From contig NZ_FXAZ01000011.1 in NCBI RefSeq assembly GCF_900177815.1, positions 1 through 64,000 on the forward strand: DNA of 64,000 bases. The letters run 5' to 3'. The position numbers were made by a program, and so were the translations under genes. Below the pieces are notes generated by a model. That model made no database searches, was not told where the DNA came from, and worked only from the letters and a program-made list of their open reading frames with translations. Shown one piece after another: positions 36,499 to 44,979 of this stretch. The stretch comes from Paenibacillus aquistagni (GTDB taxonomy: Bacteria > Bacillota > Bacilli > Paenibacillales > Paenibacillaceae). Numbering within the stretch: position 1 is the stretch's first letter; each line of letters starts with the position of its first letter.

Positions 36499-37292
36499 GC
36501 CATAAGAACGGCATGAACAGCGTATTAGCGCGTTGTGATGCGTCTCAAGCGCATTCTCACACTCCTCACACGCAGCGGATTCCGGTGCTGGAGGTGTTTG
36601 GGCCTACCGTTCAAGGAGAAGGCGCGCTCGTGGGGCAAAAGACCATGTTCGTGCGTACAGCGGGCTGTGACTATCGCTGCAGCTGGTGCGACTCCGCCTT
36701 CACGTGGGATGGCAGCGCTAAGGATGAGATTCAGCTGTTGACGGCAGAGGAGATCTTCTTGCGTCTGGAGTCGCTGGCTGCAGGGCGCTATTCGCATGTA
36801 ACGCTCTCAGGGGGCAATCCTGCTCTGCTTCCATCCTTAGGGGAGCTTGTTAAGCTGCTCAAGCAAAAGGGGATTCGTACGGCAGTAGAAACGCAAGGAA
36901 CCAAGTGGCAGCCGTGGCTTGCAGAGATTGATGATGTTACAGTATCGCCTAAGCCGCCGAGTTCGGGCATGACAACAGATGATGACAAGCTCGAAGAGCT
37001 TATGAACCGTCTATGCAAGGCGGATACTTCCGTCTGCTTGAAGGTGGTTGTCTTTGATGAAGCAGATCTTCAGTATGCCGTTGACATGCACGAACGGTAT
37101 GCTGGAATACCGTTTGTCCTGCAGACGGGCAATCCTGATGTTGCTTCTGCAAACGATGATGAGTTGATCAAAGGGTTGTTGAAGCGCTATGAGTGGCTGA
37201 TTGAGCAGGCTGCTGCAGAACCGCGCTTGAATGACGCCAAGGTGCTGCCTCAGCTCCACACGCTGGTATGGGGTAATAAGCGCGGCGTATAG
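36495..37292 (+). CDS. queE: 7-carboxy-7-deazaguanine synthase
   Basis: This 265-residue radical SAM enzyme makes 7-carboxy-7-deazaguanine. The [4Fe-4S] motif is CDYRCSWC (Cys58, 62, 65; CX3CX2C), followed by HVTLSGGNPALL and SPKPPSSGM. GPTVQGEG near residue 36 is typical. The ATG overlaps the queD stop (ATGA). The first ~28 residues are His/Ser-rich and not conserved, so a shorter start is possible. Confidence 0.93.
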   Translation: MSHKNGMNSVLARCDASQAHSHTPHTQRIPVLEVFGPTVQGEGALVGQKTMFVRTAGCDYRCSWCDSAFTWDGSAKDEIQLLTAEEIFLRLESLAAGRYSHVTLSGGNPALLPSLGELVKLLKQKGIRTAVETQGTKWQPWLAEIDDVTVSPKPPSSGMTTDDDKLEELMNRLCKADTSVCLKVVVFDEADLQYAVDMHERYAGIPFVLQTGNPDVASANDDELIKGLLKRYEWLIEQAAAEPRLNDAKVLPQLHTLVWGNKRGV

Positions 37293-37497
37293 CTTCTTTG
37301 ACGAAGCGGATCATTGGTCGGTTAATCGATCCAGAAGCTGGCCCTAAGATGAGCATGTACTGCATTTGTAGGAGATTCGCTGTGGAAGCTTGTACGGAAT
37401 CCCATGATGTATAAATGCCATTGCTTCAGAATGATGGCTGTGAATCGTTCAATCGTTTCATTTTGAGATTAATGATCATAAAAAAGGAGAGGTTAAG

Positions 37498-37989
37498 ATG
37501 GCAGGACGTTCGCAAGAGGAGCTGCCGCTGACCCACTTGGGACAGCAGACCAGCTACAAATCAACCTATGCCCCTGAGGTGCTGGAGGCTTTTCCGAACA
37601 AGCATCCTTATCGGGATTACTTTATAAAGTTCAATTGTCCGGAATTTACAAGCCTGTGTCCGATGACAGGGCAGCCTGACTTTGCCACGATGTACATCAG
37701 CTATATCGCGGATCAAAAGTGTGTGGAAAGCAAATCCCTGAAGCTGTATTTATTCAGCTTCCGCAATCAAGGGGACTTTCATGAGGATTGTGTCAATATC
37801 ATTATGAATGACCTTATCGAACTGCTTGATCCGCGTTATATCGAGGTGTGGGGCAAGTTTACGCCACGCGGCGGGATATCCATCGATCCGTATTGCAACT
37901 ATGGGAAACCAGGAACAGTGTATGAAGACATGGCTCGTCAGCGGCTCATGCAGCATGATCTATATCCGGAGAAGGTGGACAATCGCTAA
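37498..37989 (+). CDS. queF: preQ0 reductase
   Basis: This 163-residue unimodular NADPH-dependent nitrile oxidoreductase reduces preQ0 to preQ1. The thioimide-forming Cys is Cys54 in [10 protein letters not shown], with Asp61. [21 protein letters not shown] carries the substrate Glu and the QueF motif. The ATG follows AAAGGAGAGG by about 5 nt. A 205-nt gap after queE holds no feature I can name. Together with queC-E it completes a preQ1 pathway from GTP, apart from GTP cyclohydrolase. Confidence 0.96.
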   Translation: MAGRSQEELPLTHLGQQTSYKSTYAPEVLEAFPNKHPYRDYFIKFNCPEFTSLCPMTGQPDFATMYISYIADQKCVESKSLKLYLFSFRNQGDFHEDCVNIIMNDLIELLDPRYIEVWGKFTPRGGISIDPYCNYGKPGTVYEDMARQRLMQHDLYPEKVDNR

Positions 37990-38093
37990 AGCGAAAGATA
38001 AGGGCTATATCAGATGTCAAAATAACTTTATTTCGAAGTTCTATTAGCATGCCTCTCCCTCATATCTATTGGTGAGAAGGAGGGGTACATGCT

Positions 38094-38378
38094 ATGAACG
38101 AGATGAATAAGCCTGTGAAGCGACAAGAGATGAAGATGATGAATCGCAAAGTGCTGGAGATCAGCGGCATCAACAGCGTAGAAAGCTTCGACAGCGAGGA
38201 ATTTCTGCTGGAGACCGAATGCGGCTACCTGACGATTCGCGGGCAGAATCTGCATATTAAGAATATGAATCTTGAACAAGGCATCGTAGCGATTGAAGGC
38301 TTGGTCAACTCCCTGACCTATCTGGACGGCAACCAGCAAAGCAAATCAAAGAGTTTTTTTGGGAAGCTGTTTAAATGA
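38094..38378 (+). CDS. yabP: Sporulation protein YabP
   Basis: This 94-residue protein of the YabP/YqfC family is needed for sporulation in B. subtilis, where it is sigma-E controlled and mother-cell located. The central RKVLEISGINSVESFDSEEFLLET and GYLTIRGQNLHIKNMNLEQGIVAIEG define the family. AAGGAGGGG lies 8 nt before the ATG. It overlaps yabQ by 4 nt. I did not find a convincing sigma-E promoter in the 100 bp upstream. Confidence 0.93.
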   Translation: MNEMNKPVKRQEMKMMNRKVLEISGINSVESFDSEEFLLETECGYLTIRGQNLHIKNMNLEQGIVAIEGLVNSLTYLDGNQQSKSKSFFGKLFK

Positions 38379-39040
38379 GCCATCTAAGCCTGTACAGCCA
38401 GTGGATGACGTTATTCTTCATGACGGTCAGTGGTGCTACGCTAGGCGTCGTCTATGACAGCTACCGAGTCGTCGCGCATCAGCTGCGCTTTCCAAGATGG
38501 AGTCTTCCGCTGTTTGATGTCGTTTATTGGCTTGCCGCGACATGGTTCGTGTTCCAAATGCTAGTGAAAGGCAATCAGGGAGAGCTTCGATTCTATATAT
38601 TCTTAGGCCTTGCTATTGGCGCATATGCGTATTATTTGCTGCTCAGCAAGGCAACAGTCAGCATTGCGACCTGGATCGTACAAGCTGCAAAAGCCGTCGT
38701 AACCTTTCTTCTACGCACACTATATGTCGTCATCATCGTTCCGATTAAGACTTTGGGCCTGTTTTTGCTTGCTATCGCTCGTTTTGTGCTTCGTATCGCT
38801 ATATTCCTCGGTAAACTTGTGCTAAAATGTACTCAGCCGCTCTGGTGGCTTGTACGCTGGCTGTTTGCACCATTGGTCGTGCCGCTTTGGAATCGATGGG
38901 GCATGACTGAACGCGTCGTTCGATGGTGGACAGGTCTCTTGAGGCGGATACAAGCTGTTTCAGATGGGTACAAGCGGGTAAAGAACCAATGGCGTGTTCT
39001 CTTGAATAAGATATGGAAGTGGATTCGCCCTACCAAATAA
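38375..39040 (+). CDS. yabQ: Spore cortex biosynthesis membrane protein YabQ
   Basis: This 221-residue protein has several hydrophobic segments (about residues 7-25, 45-60, 65-85 and 100-135) and a basic, Trp/Arg-rich C-terminal half. YabQ is required for spore cortex formation in B. subtilis and localises to the forespore membrane. Here the C-terminal region is long compared with some homologues. It overlaps yabP as ATGA and precedes divIC by 16 nt, so the three are co-transcribed. Confidence 0.9.
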   Translation: MSHLSLYSQWMTLFFMTVSGATLGVVYDSYRVVAHQLRFPRWSLPLFDVVYWLAATWFVFQMLVKGNQGELRFYIFLGLAIGAYAYYLLLSKATVSIATWIVQAAKAVVTFLLRTLYVVIIVPIKTLGLFLLAIARFVLRIAIFLGKLVLKCTQPLWWLVRWLFAPLVVPLWNRWGMTERVVRWWTGLLRRIQAVSDGYKRVKNQWRVLLNKIWKWIRPTK

Positions 39041-39056
39041 GCAAGGAGGTTAACGG

Positions 39057-39428
39057 ATGTCTAGATCTAGACCCGAGGCGCAATGGAGAGCTGAACGTCA
39101 GGCTGAACTTCTCTCAGCTCCGAAGACGAATAACAAAGCCCCTGTTGCTCGAAAAAGCACAAGGCGGCGAATTCAGCTGTGGCTTGCTTTTGTTGTGGTC
39201 TTTAGTGGTTGGGGAGTCTACACATACGTTGGCCAGATGCTCAAGATGCAGGACTTGCAGCAGGAATTCTCCGCGCAAGAGGAAGTTCACTCCAAAACCC
39301 TGCAGAAGCGCGATGAGCTTCAGAACAAAGTGAATAAGCTGAATACGGAGGAATATCTTCTGGATATTGCAAGAAGCAAAGGAATGCTTAGGCCAGATGA
39401 AATTCTTATCCGCAAACAAGATGAATAG
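39057..39428 (+). CDS. divIC: Septum formation initiator DivIC
   Basis: This 123-residue bitopic cell division protein has a basic N-terminal cytoplasmic part (about 1-40), one transmembrane segment (about residues 42-60), and an extracytoplasmic coiled coil (about 63-105) that pairs with FtsL. The C-terminal motif EEYLLDIARSKGMLRPDEILI is typical of FtsB/DivIC. AAGGAGG precedes the ATG. Confidence 0.94.
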   Translation: MSRSRPEAQWRAERQAELLSAPKTNNKAPVARKSTRRRIQLWLAFVVVFSGWGVYTYVGQMLKMQDLQQEFSAQEEVHSKTLQKRDELQNKVNKLNTEEYLLDIARSKGMLRPDEILIRKQDE

Positions 39429-39452
39429 GCTCAAAAGCGGGACAGCCGTCAG

Positions 39453-39482
39453 TTGACCAAAGCTCTCCTGCTACAGTATAAT
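39453..39482 (+). promoter_or_regulatory. Sigma-A promoter of yabR
   Basis: TTGACC and TATAAT are separated by 18 bp, just after divIC and 129 bp before yabR. Confidence 0.75.
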
Positions 39483-39610
39483 CACCACATAAGCAGTGTA
39501 ATCGACCTGAATAAATGCCGTCGTTTTCTTTCTTCAGAGGACTACGGCGATTTTGCAGTTGTTCAGTGCCTTACGCCGTTTAACTATTTAAGGGAGGAAC
39601 GTTTTATTTT

Positions 39611-40081
39611 ATGACAATTGAAGTGGGCATCAAGTTAGAAGGCAAAGTGACAGGTATTACGCATTTCGGAGCGTTTGTGGATCTGTCGGGAGGTGTCACG
39701 GGACTCGTTCACATCTCTGAGATTGCCGATAACTACGTCAAGGACGTCAATGATCATCTAAAAATTGACGACGTCGTCACCGTCAAAGTTATTAATGTTG
39801 ACAAAGACGGTAAGATCGGCTTGTCTATTAAGCAAGCTGTTGATAAGCCTGCATCCGAGCAAAGACCGCAACGTGGGCCTCGTCCGGATCGACCAGGTAG
39901 CAGAGATGGAGGCAAACCGGGATTTGGGAATCGAGATCGTGGAGGACGTAAATCATCGTATAACGCCCCTTCTTTTGAGGATAAAATGTCACGTTTCCTT
40001 AAAGACAGTGAAGAGCGCATCTCCTCGTTAAAAAAGAACACAGAAGGCAAGCGCGGTGGACGCGGCGCACGCCGGATGTAA
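39611..40081 (+). CDS. yabR: S1 RNA-binding domain protein YabR
   Basis: This 156-residue protein has one S1 OB-fold domain (residues ~5-75: GVTGLVHISEIADNYVKDV, KVINVDKDGKIGLSI) followed by a basic, Gly/Arg-rich disordered region (RPQRGPRPDRPGSRDG). Such proteins resemble general stress protein 13 and S1-like ribosome-associated factors. The function is unproved. GGGAGGAAC lies about 10-13 nt before the ATG. Confidence 0.9.
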   Translation: MTIEVGIKLEGKVTGITHFGAFVDLSGGVTGLVHISEIADNYVKDVNDHLKIDDVVTVKVINVDKDGKIGLSIKQAVDKPASEQRPQRGPRPDRPGSRDGGKPGFGNRDRGGRKSSYNAPSFEDKMSRFLKDSEERISSLKKNTEGKRGGRGARRM

Positions 40082-40115
40082 CGATCTGATCGCTCTAGTA
40101 GACGTAGGAATATTC

Positions 40116-40154
40116 AAAGCTGCACAACGGCTCATCCGTTGGTGCAGCTTTTTT
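40116..40154 (+). terminator. Intrinsic terminator of yabR
   Basis: The stem AAGCTGCACAACGG / CCGTTGGTGCAGCTT (one bulge) is followed by TTTT. Confidence 0.92.
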
Positions 40155-40483
40155 GCTATTTATAGCGCCTTAACGCGAATTGTCCAGCATTCGCCAGCGT
40201 GCAGCATAAGCGCGGCTCACAAACTGACAACGTCTGAGATTGCAAGGCTATGACTTCTATTTTTGTCGTTGCCAAAGAAAGTTACGACAACATCCCCCTA
40301 ATAATCGTATGCTTCAAGCCATTTCTAATCTTAATCCAGCCCAAGCATGTTCGAAATTATGACAATGAACAGGCGCCGCACGCTGTGAGCGATTACGCTT
40401 GTCCCTTGCCCCACGCCGCTTCGCCTCTCTCCTGACAAAACCAAAATACCTGTCGGAAAGTTTTTTTACAGCCTAACGATATT

Positions 40484-40516
40484 CTGACAAACCTTTCCTT
40501 TTCATGCTCCTATAAT
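40484..40516 (+). promoter_or_regulatory. Spo0A-dependent spoIIE promoter with 21-bp spacer
   Basis: CTGACA (40484-40489) and TATAAT (40511-40516) are 21 bp apart, the same unusual spacing described for the Spo0A-activated, sigma-A spoIIE promoter of B. subtilis. Candidate degenerate 0A boxes upstream include TGTCGGAA at 40451-40458 and TTGTCGTAA (minus strand) near 40282-40290. The rest of the 470-bp gap (40155-40440) holds no gene that I can support. Confidence 0.8.
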
Positions 40517-40554
40517 AAGAGGCACAAGAAACTGAGAATAGGTGGTGCTTGGTC

Positions 40555-43044
40555 ATGAATAAGGTAATTCCTTTTCCTAAACCAATGTGGAATGAAGATA
40601 AGGAGGAACGCGAAATGGACAAAGGGGCAAAGAAATGGAGATACGAGCGCTTTAAGCAGTTGATCGGAACGCGTAAGTGGACCATTTTGTTCATGTGCGT
40701 GGGTTTCTTATTAGGACGAGCTGTCATTCTGCAGGACTTGTTCCCGTTTGCTTCCGCGTTCTTTGCGGTCATGTATTTCACTAGACGGGATCTTGCCGTA
40801 TGGATTGGAACCTCATTGCTGGCAGGAAGCTTGTTCGCTTCTGAACCGACGACCTTAATGATTGCCATGCAGCTGCTTATTATTATTTTGATGCACCGCG
40901 GACTGCAGGCCTATGAGAAGAGCGAGATTAATTTTGCGCCCTTTATGGTTTTCTTCGCCAATCTAGCCGTTCATCTCTTTACAACGCTAATGAGCAGCCA
41001 GCTCACCTGGTATGCCGTGCTGATGGATGCCACCGATGCGATATTAGGCCTGGTGCTGACGTTAGTGTTTGTACAAGCACTGCCCGTGCTTACGCTGCAT
41101 AAGCGCAATTACACGCTCAAATCCGAAGAGCTCGTCTGCTTGTTTATTCTGCTTGCCTGCATGATGACAGGTGCTGTGGGCTGGATTGTTCAGGGACTAC
41201 AGGTTGACCATGTGCTCTCTCGCTATATGGTCATGCTGTTCGCTATCGTTGGGGGTGCTCCCCTTGGAGCTGCTGTCGGGGTAATTCTAGGCCTTATTCT
41301 AAGCTTGGCAGAGCCGCATTCCATGCTTCAGCTTAGCTTGCTTGCCTTTGCGGGCCTTCTGGCAGGGCTTATGAAGGATGGCAAGCGGTGGGCAGTTGCC
41401 TTCGGAATGCTGCTTGGCACCGCGATCCTATCGGTCTATCTAGGTCCTGTGGAACACGTGCTTGCTTCAACCTGGGAGACGATTGCTGCGGCTGTGCTAT
41501 TTCTTCTTACTCCGCGTGTCATTATGAACACGCTGGCCAAATATATTCCGGGCACAAACGAGCATGTGAAGTCTCAACATGATTATGCGAGGAGAGTTCG
41601 AGATATGACTGCCGACCGCGTCAAGCAGTTCTCGGAGCTGTTCCGCCAGCTGTCGGCAAGCTTTGGGCAGATGGCAGGCGCGGGAGAGCTTAAGAGAAAG
41701 GAGGAAGACTATCATTCAATCCTTGGAGCCGTCTGTGAAAAGACGTGCGGGGGCTGTGCCAAACAGCATTCCTGCTGGAGCAATCGCTACTTGCAAACCG
41801 TGACATGGATGAATGAAATGATGGAGGCGGTGGAGGAGCAGCCTGATTTTAAAGAACGGCAAATCTCAAAGAAATGGAAGGATTCCTGTACCAAGACGCC
41901 GCAGGTGCTTGCTGCTATGAAGGAGCAGCTAGAACGCTATCATCAGGACCTGAACTGGCGCAAGCAAATTTATGACAGCCGCACGTTTGTATCGGAGCAG
42001 CTTGCGGGTGTATCGAAGGTTATGGATGACCTTGTAAAGGAGATTAACCGAGAAGGCCGGCAAATGTTTCTGCAGGAGGAGCAGATTCGGCAAGCCATTG
42101 AGGAGCTCGGTCTGTCGGTGAATCGAGTTGACGTACTATCCTTGGAGAAGGGACATGTGGAAATAGAGCTCGTGCATTCCTTTACCGAAGGTTATGATGA
42201 ATGCCGCAAGCTGATTGCACCGCTATTATCCGATATTTTGGGAGAGCAAATATCGGTCAGGGAGGAGAACCAAGCGGAGGAGCACAGCGGACAAGGCGTG
42301 GTGACCTTTGTATCGGCAAAATCATTCGAGGTTCATGTTGGAATGGCGTGGGCCGCCAAAGGGGGAGATGTCCTATCGGGAGACAGCTATCATGCACAGG
42401 AGATGGCAGGGGGAAAGTATGCAATTGCTTTGAGCGATGGTATGGGCAATGGAGAACGAGCGAACATGGAAAGCCGAACGGCGCTTACGCTGCTCTCGCA
42501 GCTCCTCCAATCTGGGATGGATGAGAAGCTTGCCATACAGTCTGTCAACTCGCTTCTTATGGTTCGATCGCCCGACGAAGTCTATGCGACCGTGGATCTG
42601 GCGATTGTAGACCTCTATACGGCTAAGACGACCATGATGAAGAGCGGATCGACGCCAAGCTTTATTAAGAGCGGCAAGGAGGTGCAGCCTATTGCAATAG
42701 GCAATTTGCCTTTAGGCATTATTCAGGATATTGATGTAGAGTCGATTCATATGAATTTAAGGCCAGGCGATCTATTGATTATGATGACAGATGGGGTGTA
42801 TGATGCTCCGGGCCCTGCAGCAAATAAAGATTTATGGTTGAAGCGTCTAATTGGGGAGTTGGACACGGATGACCCGCAGGCGATTGCCGACTTGCTGCTG
42901 GATACGGTAATTCGGCAGGCCCAGGGGAAAATTGAGGATGACATGTCTGTCATTGTGACCCGCGTGGATCGGTATATTCCGGAGTGGACGACGCTGAACT
43001 GGACGTCAAGGGAGCACACCGAACGTCCGCTTACAGTAAGCTGA
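40555..43044 (+). CDS. spoIIE: Stage II sporulation protein SpoIIE
   Basis: This 829-residue phosphatase dephosphorylates SpoIIAA-P to activate sigma F and also acts at the polar septum. The N-terminal ~330 residues carry about ten transmembrane helices; a central oligomerisation region with Cys residues (CEKTCGGCAKQHSCW) follows; the C-terminal PP2C/PPM phosphatase domain starts near residue 590 (GDVLSGDSYH, ALSDGMGNGERA, LLIMMTDGVYD, DDMSVIVTRV). The ATG at 40555 has AGGTGG about 9 nt upstream; an in-frame TTG at 40549 is closer and less likely. The promoter is Spo0A-type. Confidence 0.97.
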   Translation: MNKVIPFPKPMWNEDKEEREMDKGAKKWRYERFKQLIGTRKWTILFMCVGFLLGRAVILQDLFPFASAFFAVMYFTRRDLAVWIGTSLLAGSLFASEPTTLMIAMQLLIIILMHRGLQAYEKSEINFAPFMVFFANLAVHLFTTLMSSQLTWYAVLMDATDAILGLVLTLVFVQALPVLTLHKRNYTLKSEELVCLFILLACMMTGAVGWIVQGLQVDHVLSRYMVMLFAIVGGAPLGAAVGVILGLILSLAEPHSMLQLSLLAFAGLLAGLMKDGKRWAVAFGMLLGTAILSVYLGPVEHVLASTWETIAAAVLFLLTPRVIMNTLAKYIPGTNEHVKSQHDYARRVRDMTADRVKQFSELFRQLSASFGQMAGAGELKRKEEDYHSILGAVCEKTCGGCAKQHSCWSNRYLQTVTWMNEMMEAVEEQPDFKERQISKKWKDSCTKTPQVLAAMKEQLERYHQDLNWRKQIYDSRTFVSEQLAGVSKVMDDLVKEINREGRQMFLQEEQIRQAIEELGLSVNRVDVLSLEKGHVEIELVHSFTEGYDECRKLIAPLLSDILGEQISVREENQAEEHSGQGVVTFVSAKSFEVHVGMAWAAKGGDVLSGDSYHAQEMAGGKYAIALSDGMGNGERANMESRTALTLLSQLLQSGMDEKLAIQSVNSLLMVRSPDEVYATVDLAIVDLYTAKTTMMKSGSTPSFIKSGKEVQPIAIGNLPLGIIQDIDVESIHMNLRPGDLLIMMTDGVYDAPGPAANKDLWLKRLIGELDTDDPQAIADLLLDTVIRQAQGKIEDDMSVIVTRVDRYIPEWTTLNWTSREHTERPLTVS

Positions 43045-43067
43045 GGAGAATGAACAATCTATCGGTT

Positions 43068-43133
43068 AAACCCTTCCAAATCAGGGAATACTAGAACTAG
43101 ATTCTAGATTCATGATGAAGGAGGGTTTCTTTT
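43068..43133 (+). terminator. Terminator-like hairpin that encloses the yabS ribosome binding site
   Basis: AAACCCTTC (43068-43076) pairs with GGAGGGTTT (43120-43128) and is followed by CTTTTT. An inner perfect stem CTAGAA / TTCTAG (43091-43107) shortens the loop. The 3' arm contains GAAGGAGGG, the Shine-Dalgarno of yabS. Confidence 0.6.
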
Positions 43134-43134
43134 T

Positions 43135-43923
43135 ATGTTGAAGCAAATCTTGTTAATTACGGATGGATGTTCGAATGTGGGGATCCAACCAGCTGCGGCT
43201 GCAGCCGAGGCTTATGCTGCTGGAATTATGGTCAATGTCATAGGTATTATTGATGAAGGAACGATCGGTCAGTACGGCCAAGCAGAAATTGAGGACATCG
43301 CCAGAATGGGCGGGGGCATGAGCCGAATTGTCAATGCACGTGAGCTATCCTATACGATCCAGATGATGACCCGCAAGACGGTTATGGATACGATTCATCT
43401 GGCCGTCAATCGTGAATTGAAGCATATTTTGCAGCAGGAATCCGAACAGGAGGGCGCTAATAATTATAGCTTGTCGGATTTGCCGCCTGCCAAACGCGGG
43501 GAAGTGGTGCAGGTTATGGATCAGATGAGTGAGGAAATGGATCTTAGAGTTGCTCTGCTGATTGACGCAAGCGCTAGCATGAAGCCGAAGCTCGCGGCTG
43601 TAGAGGAAGCGATACGAGATTTAATGTTAAGCTTAAAGGCTAGAAGAGGGACAAGCGAGCTTGCGGTATTTCACTTTCCTGGCTCACATGAGGAAGAGCC
43701 TGCAGTAATGGATTTGGACTGGGCAGCCGATATGGATCGTGTAAAGAAATTATTTTCCCGTATGCAGATGAGAGGGACAACCCCAACGGGCCCTGCGCTG
43801 CTGCATGTGGTAGACTATTATCAATATAATAGTAGAAACAAGCCGGAGGATTCAGAAGTGAATCCGCCGATCGCATATAAAGAAACAGGAACAGGCGGGG
43901 TGTGGAGTGACTACATCGTTTAG
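43135..43923 (+). CDS. yabS: von Willebrand factor A domain protein YabS
   Basis: This 262-residue protein has a C-terminal vWA domain (about residues 138-260) with the MIDAS motif DASASM and the downstream TPTGPALLHVV segment. The N-terminal part (residues 1-100) is a separate conserved region, with LITDGCSNVG. B. subtilis YabS has the same arrangement. The function is unknown; its neighbour YabT is a kinase active during spore development. Translation may be modulated by the hairpin over its ribosome binding site. It overlaps yabT by 17 nt. Confidence 0.88.
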   Translation: MLKQILLITDGCSNVGIQPAAAAAEAYAAGIMVNVIGIIDEGTIGQYGQAEIEDIARMGGGMSRIVNARELSYTIQMMTRKTVMDTIHLAVNRELKHILQQESEQEGANNYSLSDLPPAKRGEVVQVMDQMSEEMDLRVALLIDASASMKPKLAAVEEAIRDLMLSLKARRGTSELAVFHFPGSHEEEPAVMDLDWAADMDRVKKLFSRMQMRGTTPTGPALLHVVDYYQYNSRNKPEDSEVNPPIAYKETGTGGVWSDYIV

Positions 43924-44932
43924 GCAGGCGAAAGGCCGCAAGCAGGACAAGCGGTCCATCGGGCTTATGCCCGGGGATCGCGTGATTGGAAAATGGAATA
44001 GCCATATCTATCGAATTGTTCGCTTGCTTGGTCAAGGCGCTAACGGTGTCGTTTATTTGGTGCACCAAGAAGGAGGACCCCATAAGTCAGGCAAGCAGGC
44101 AGGCTATGCCCTGAAGATGGGCTTTGAAACGATGGAGCTCCAATCGGAGATTAACGCCCTGCAAGTGCTGGAATCGCTAAAAGTGAGAAAGGCAGGGCCT
44201 TCATTCAACCAAAAAGAGAAATATTTCATAGAGTCCGATGACGCTGATGTCAACGGCACGATCTATCCGTTTTATATTATGCAGTATGTCCAAGGGAAGA
44301 CGCTGTCAAAGTTTTTAATGAAGCAAGGCAGGGACTGGGTTGGTCTTATTGGCGAGAAGCTGCTTTTGAAGCTGGGTTATCTGCATCAGCATCAATTCGT
44401 ATTTGGAGATTTGAAGCCTGATAATGTCATGGTCGGGCCCTATGGCGAAGTGAGCTTGATCGACTACGGAGGATTAACGAAAGAAGGGGACAGCATTCGT
44501 CAATTTACAGAGTGGTATGATCGAGGATATTGGCATGCCGGCACAAGAAAGGCAGACTTCCATTATGATCTGTTCGCCTTTGCCGTCATGTTCATCCATA
44601 TGCTGAGCAGCGGCAAGCTGCATCAGCAGGTGGCGAGCACGCTTCCTCAGTTGAGAGAGCGGGAGCATTTGCTTGCGATTGCCTCCCAGTGCAAGGTGTT
44701 AGAACCGTACCAGCCCTGGCTTCGACGTGCTATTCATCAACGCTTCACCTCAACAGAAGAAGCGATACATGAATGGAAGCGCATAAGCAGCATATGGTCT
44801 CGTTCTGCTGCATCGCCAACAAGACCTACTCCGAATTGGCTTCAATGGTCATTTTTCGCCTCCGCCCTGCTGCTCTTCATCAGCCTCATCTTTATGATGC
44901 TTAACTCGAGTCCCGGTTTCGGTATAAAATAG
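43907..44932 (+). CDS. yabT: Ser/Thr protein kinase YabT
   Basis: This 341-residue Hanks-type kinase has GQGANGVVYLV (P-loop) near residue 42, the ATP lysine in YALKM near residue 67, FGDLKPDNVMV (catalytic loop) near residue 167 and a DYGG in place of DFGG near residue 186. A single transmembrane segment (about residues 308-330) anchors the C terminus. B. subtilis YabT is DNA-activated and acts in spore development, phosphorylating RecA and others. The start is GTG 43907 within the yabS end, with GGGGTG upstream. Confidence 0.9.
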   Translation: MTTSFRQAKGRKQDKRSIGLMPGDRVIGKWNSHIYRIVRLLGQGANGVVYLVHQEGGPHKSGKQAGYALKMGFETMELQSEINALQVLESLKVRKAGPSFNQKEKYFIESDDADVNGTIYPFYIMQYVQGKTLSKFLMKQGRDWVGLIGEKLLLKLGYLHQHQFVFGDLKPDNVMVGPYGEVSLIDYGGLTKEGDSIRQFTEWYDRGYWHAGTRKADFHYDLFAFAVMFIHMLSSGKLHQQVASTLPQLREREHLLAIASQCKVLEPYQPWLRRAIHQRFTSTEEAIHEWKRISSIWSRSAASPTRPTPNWLQWSFFASALLLFISLIFMMLNSSPGFGIK

Positions 44933-44979
44933 TGAGTAACAACATTAGATACGGGTTAAATAAACTAGGAGGCATCATC

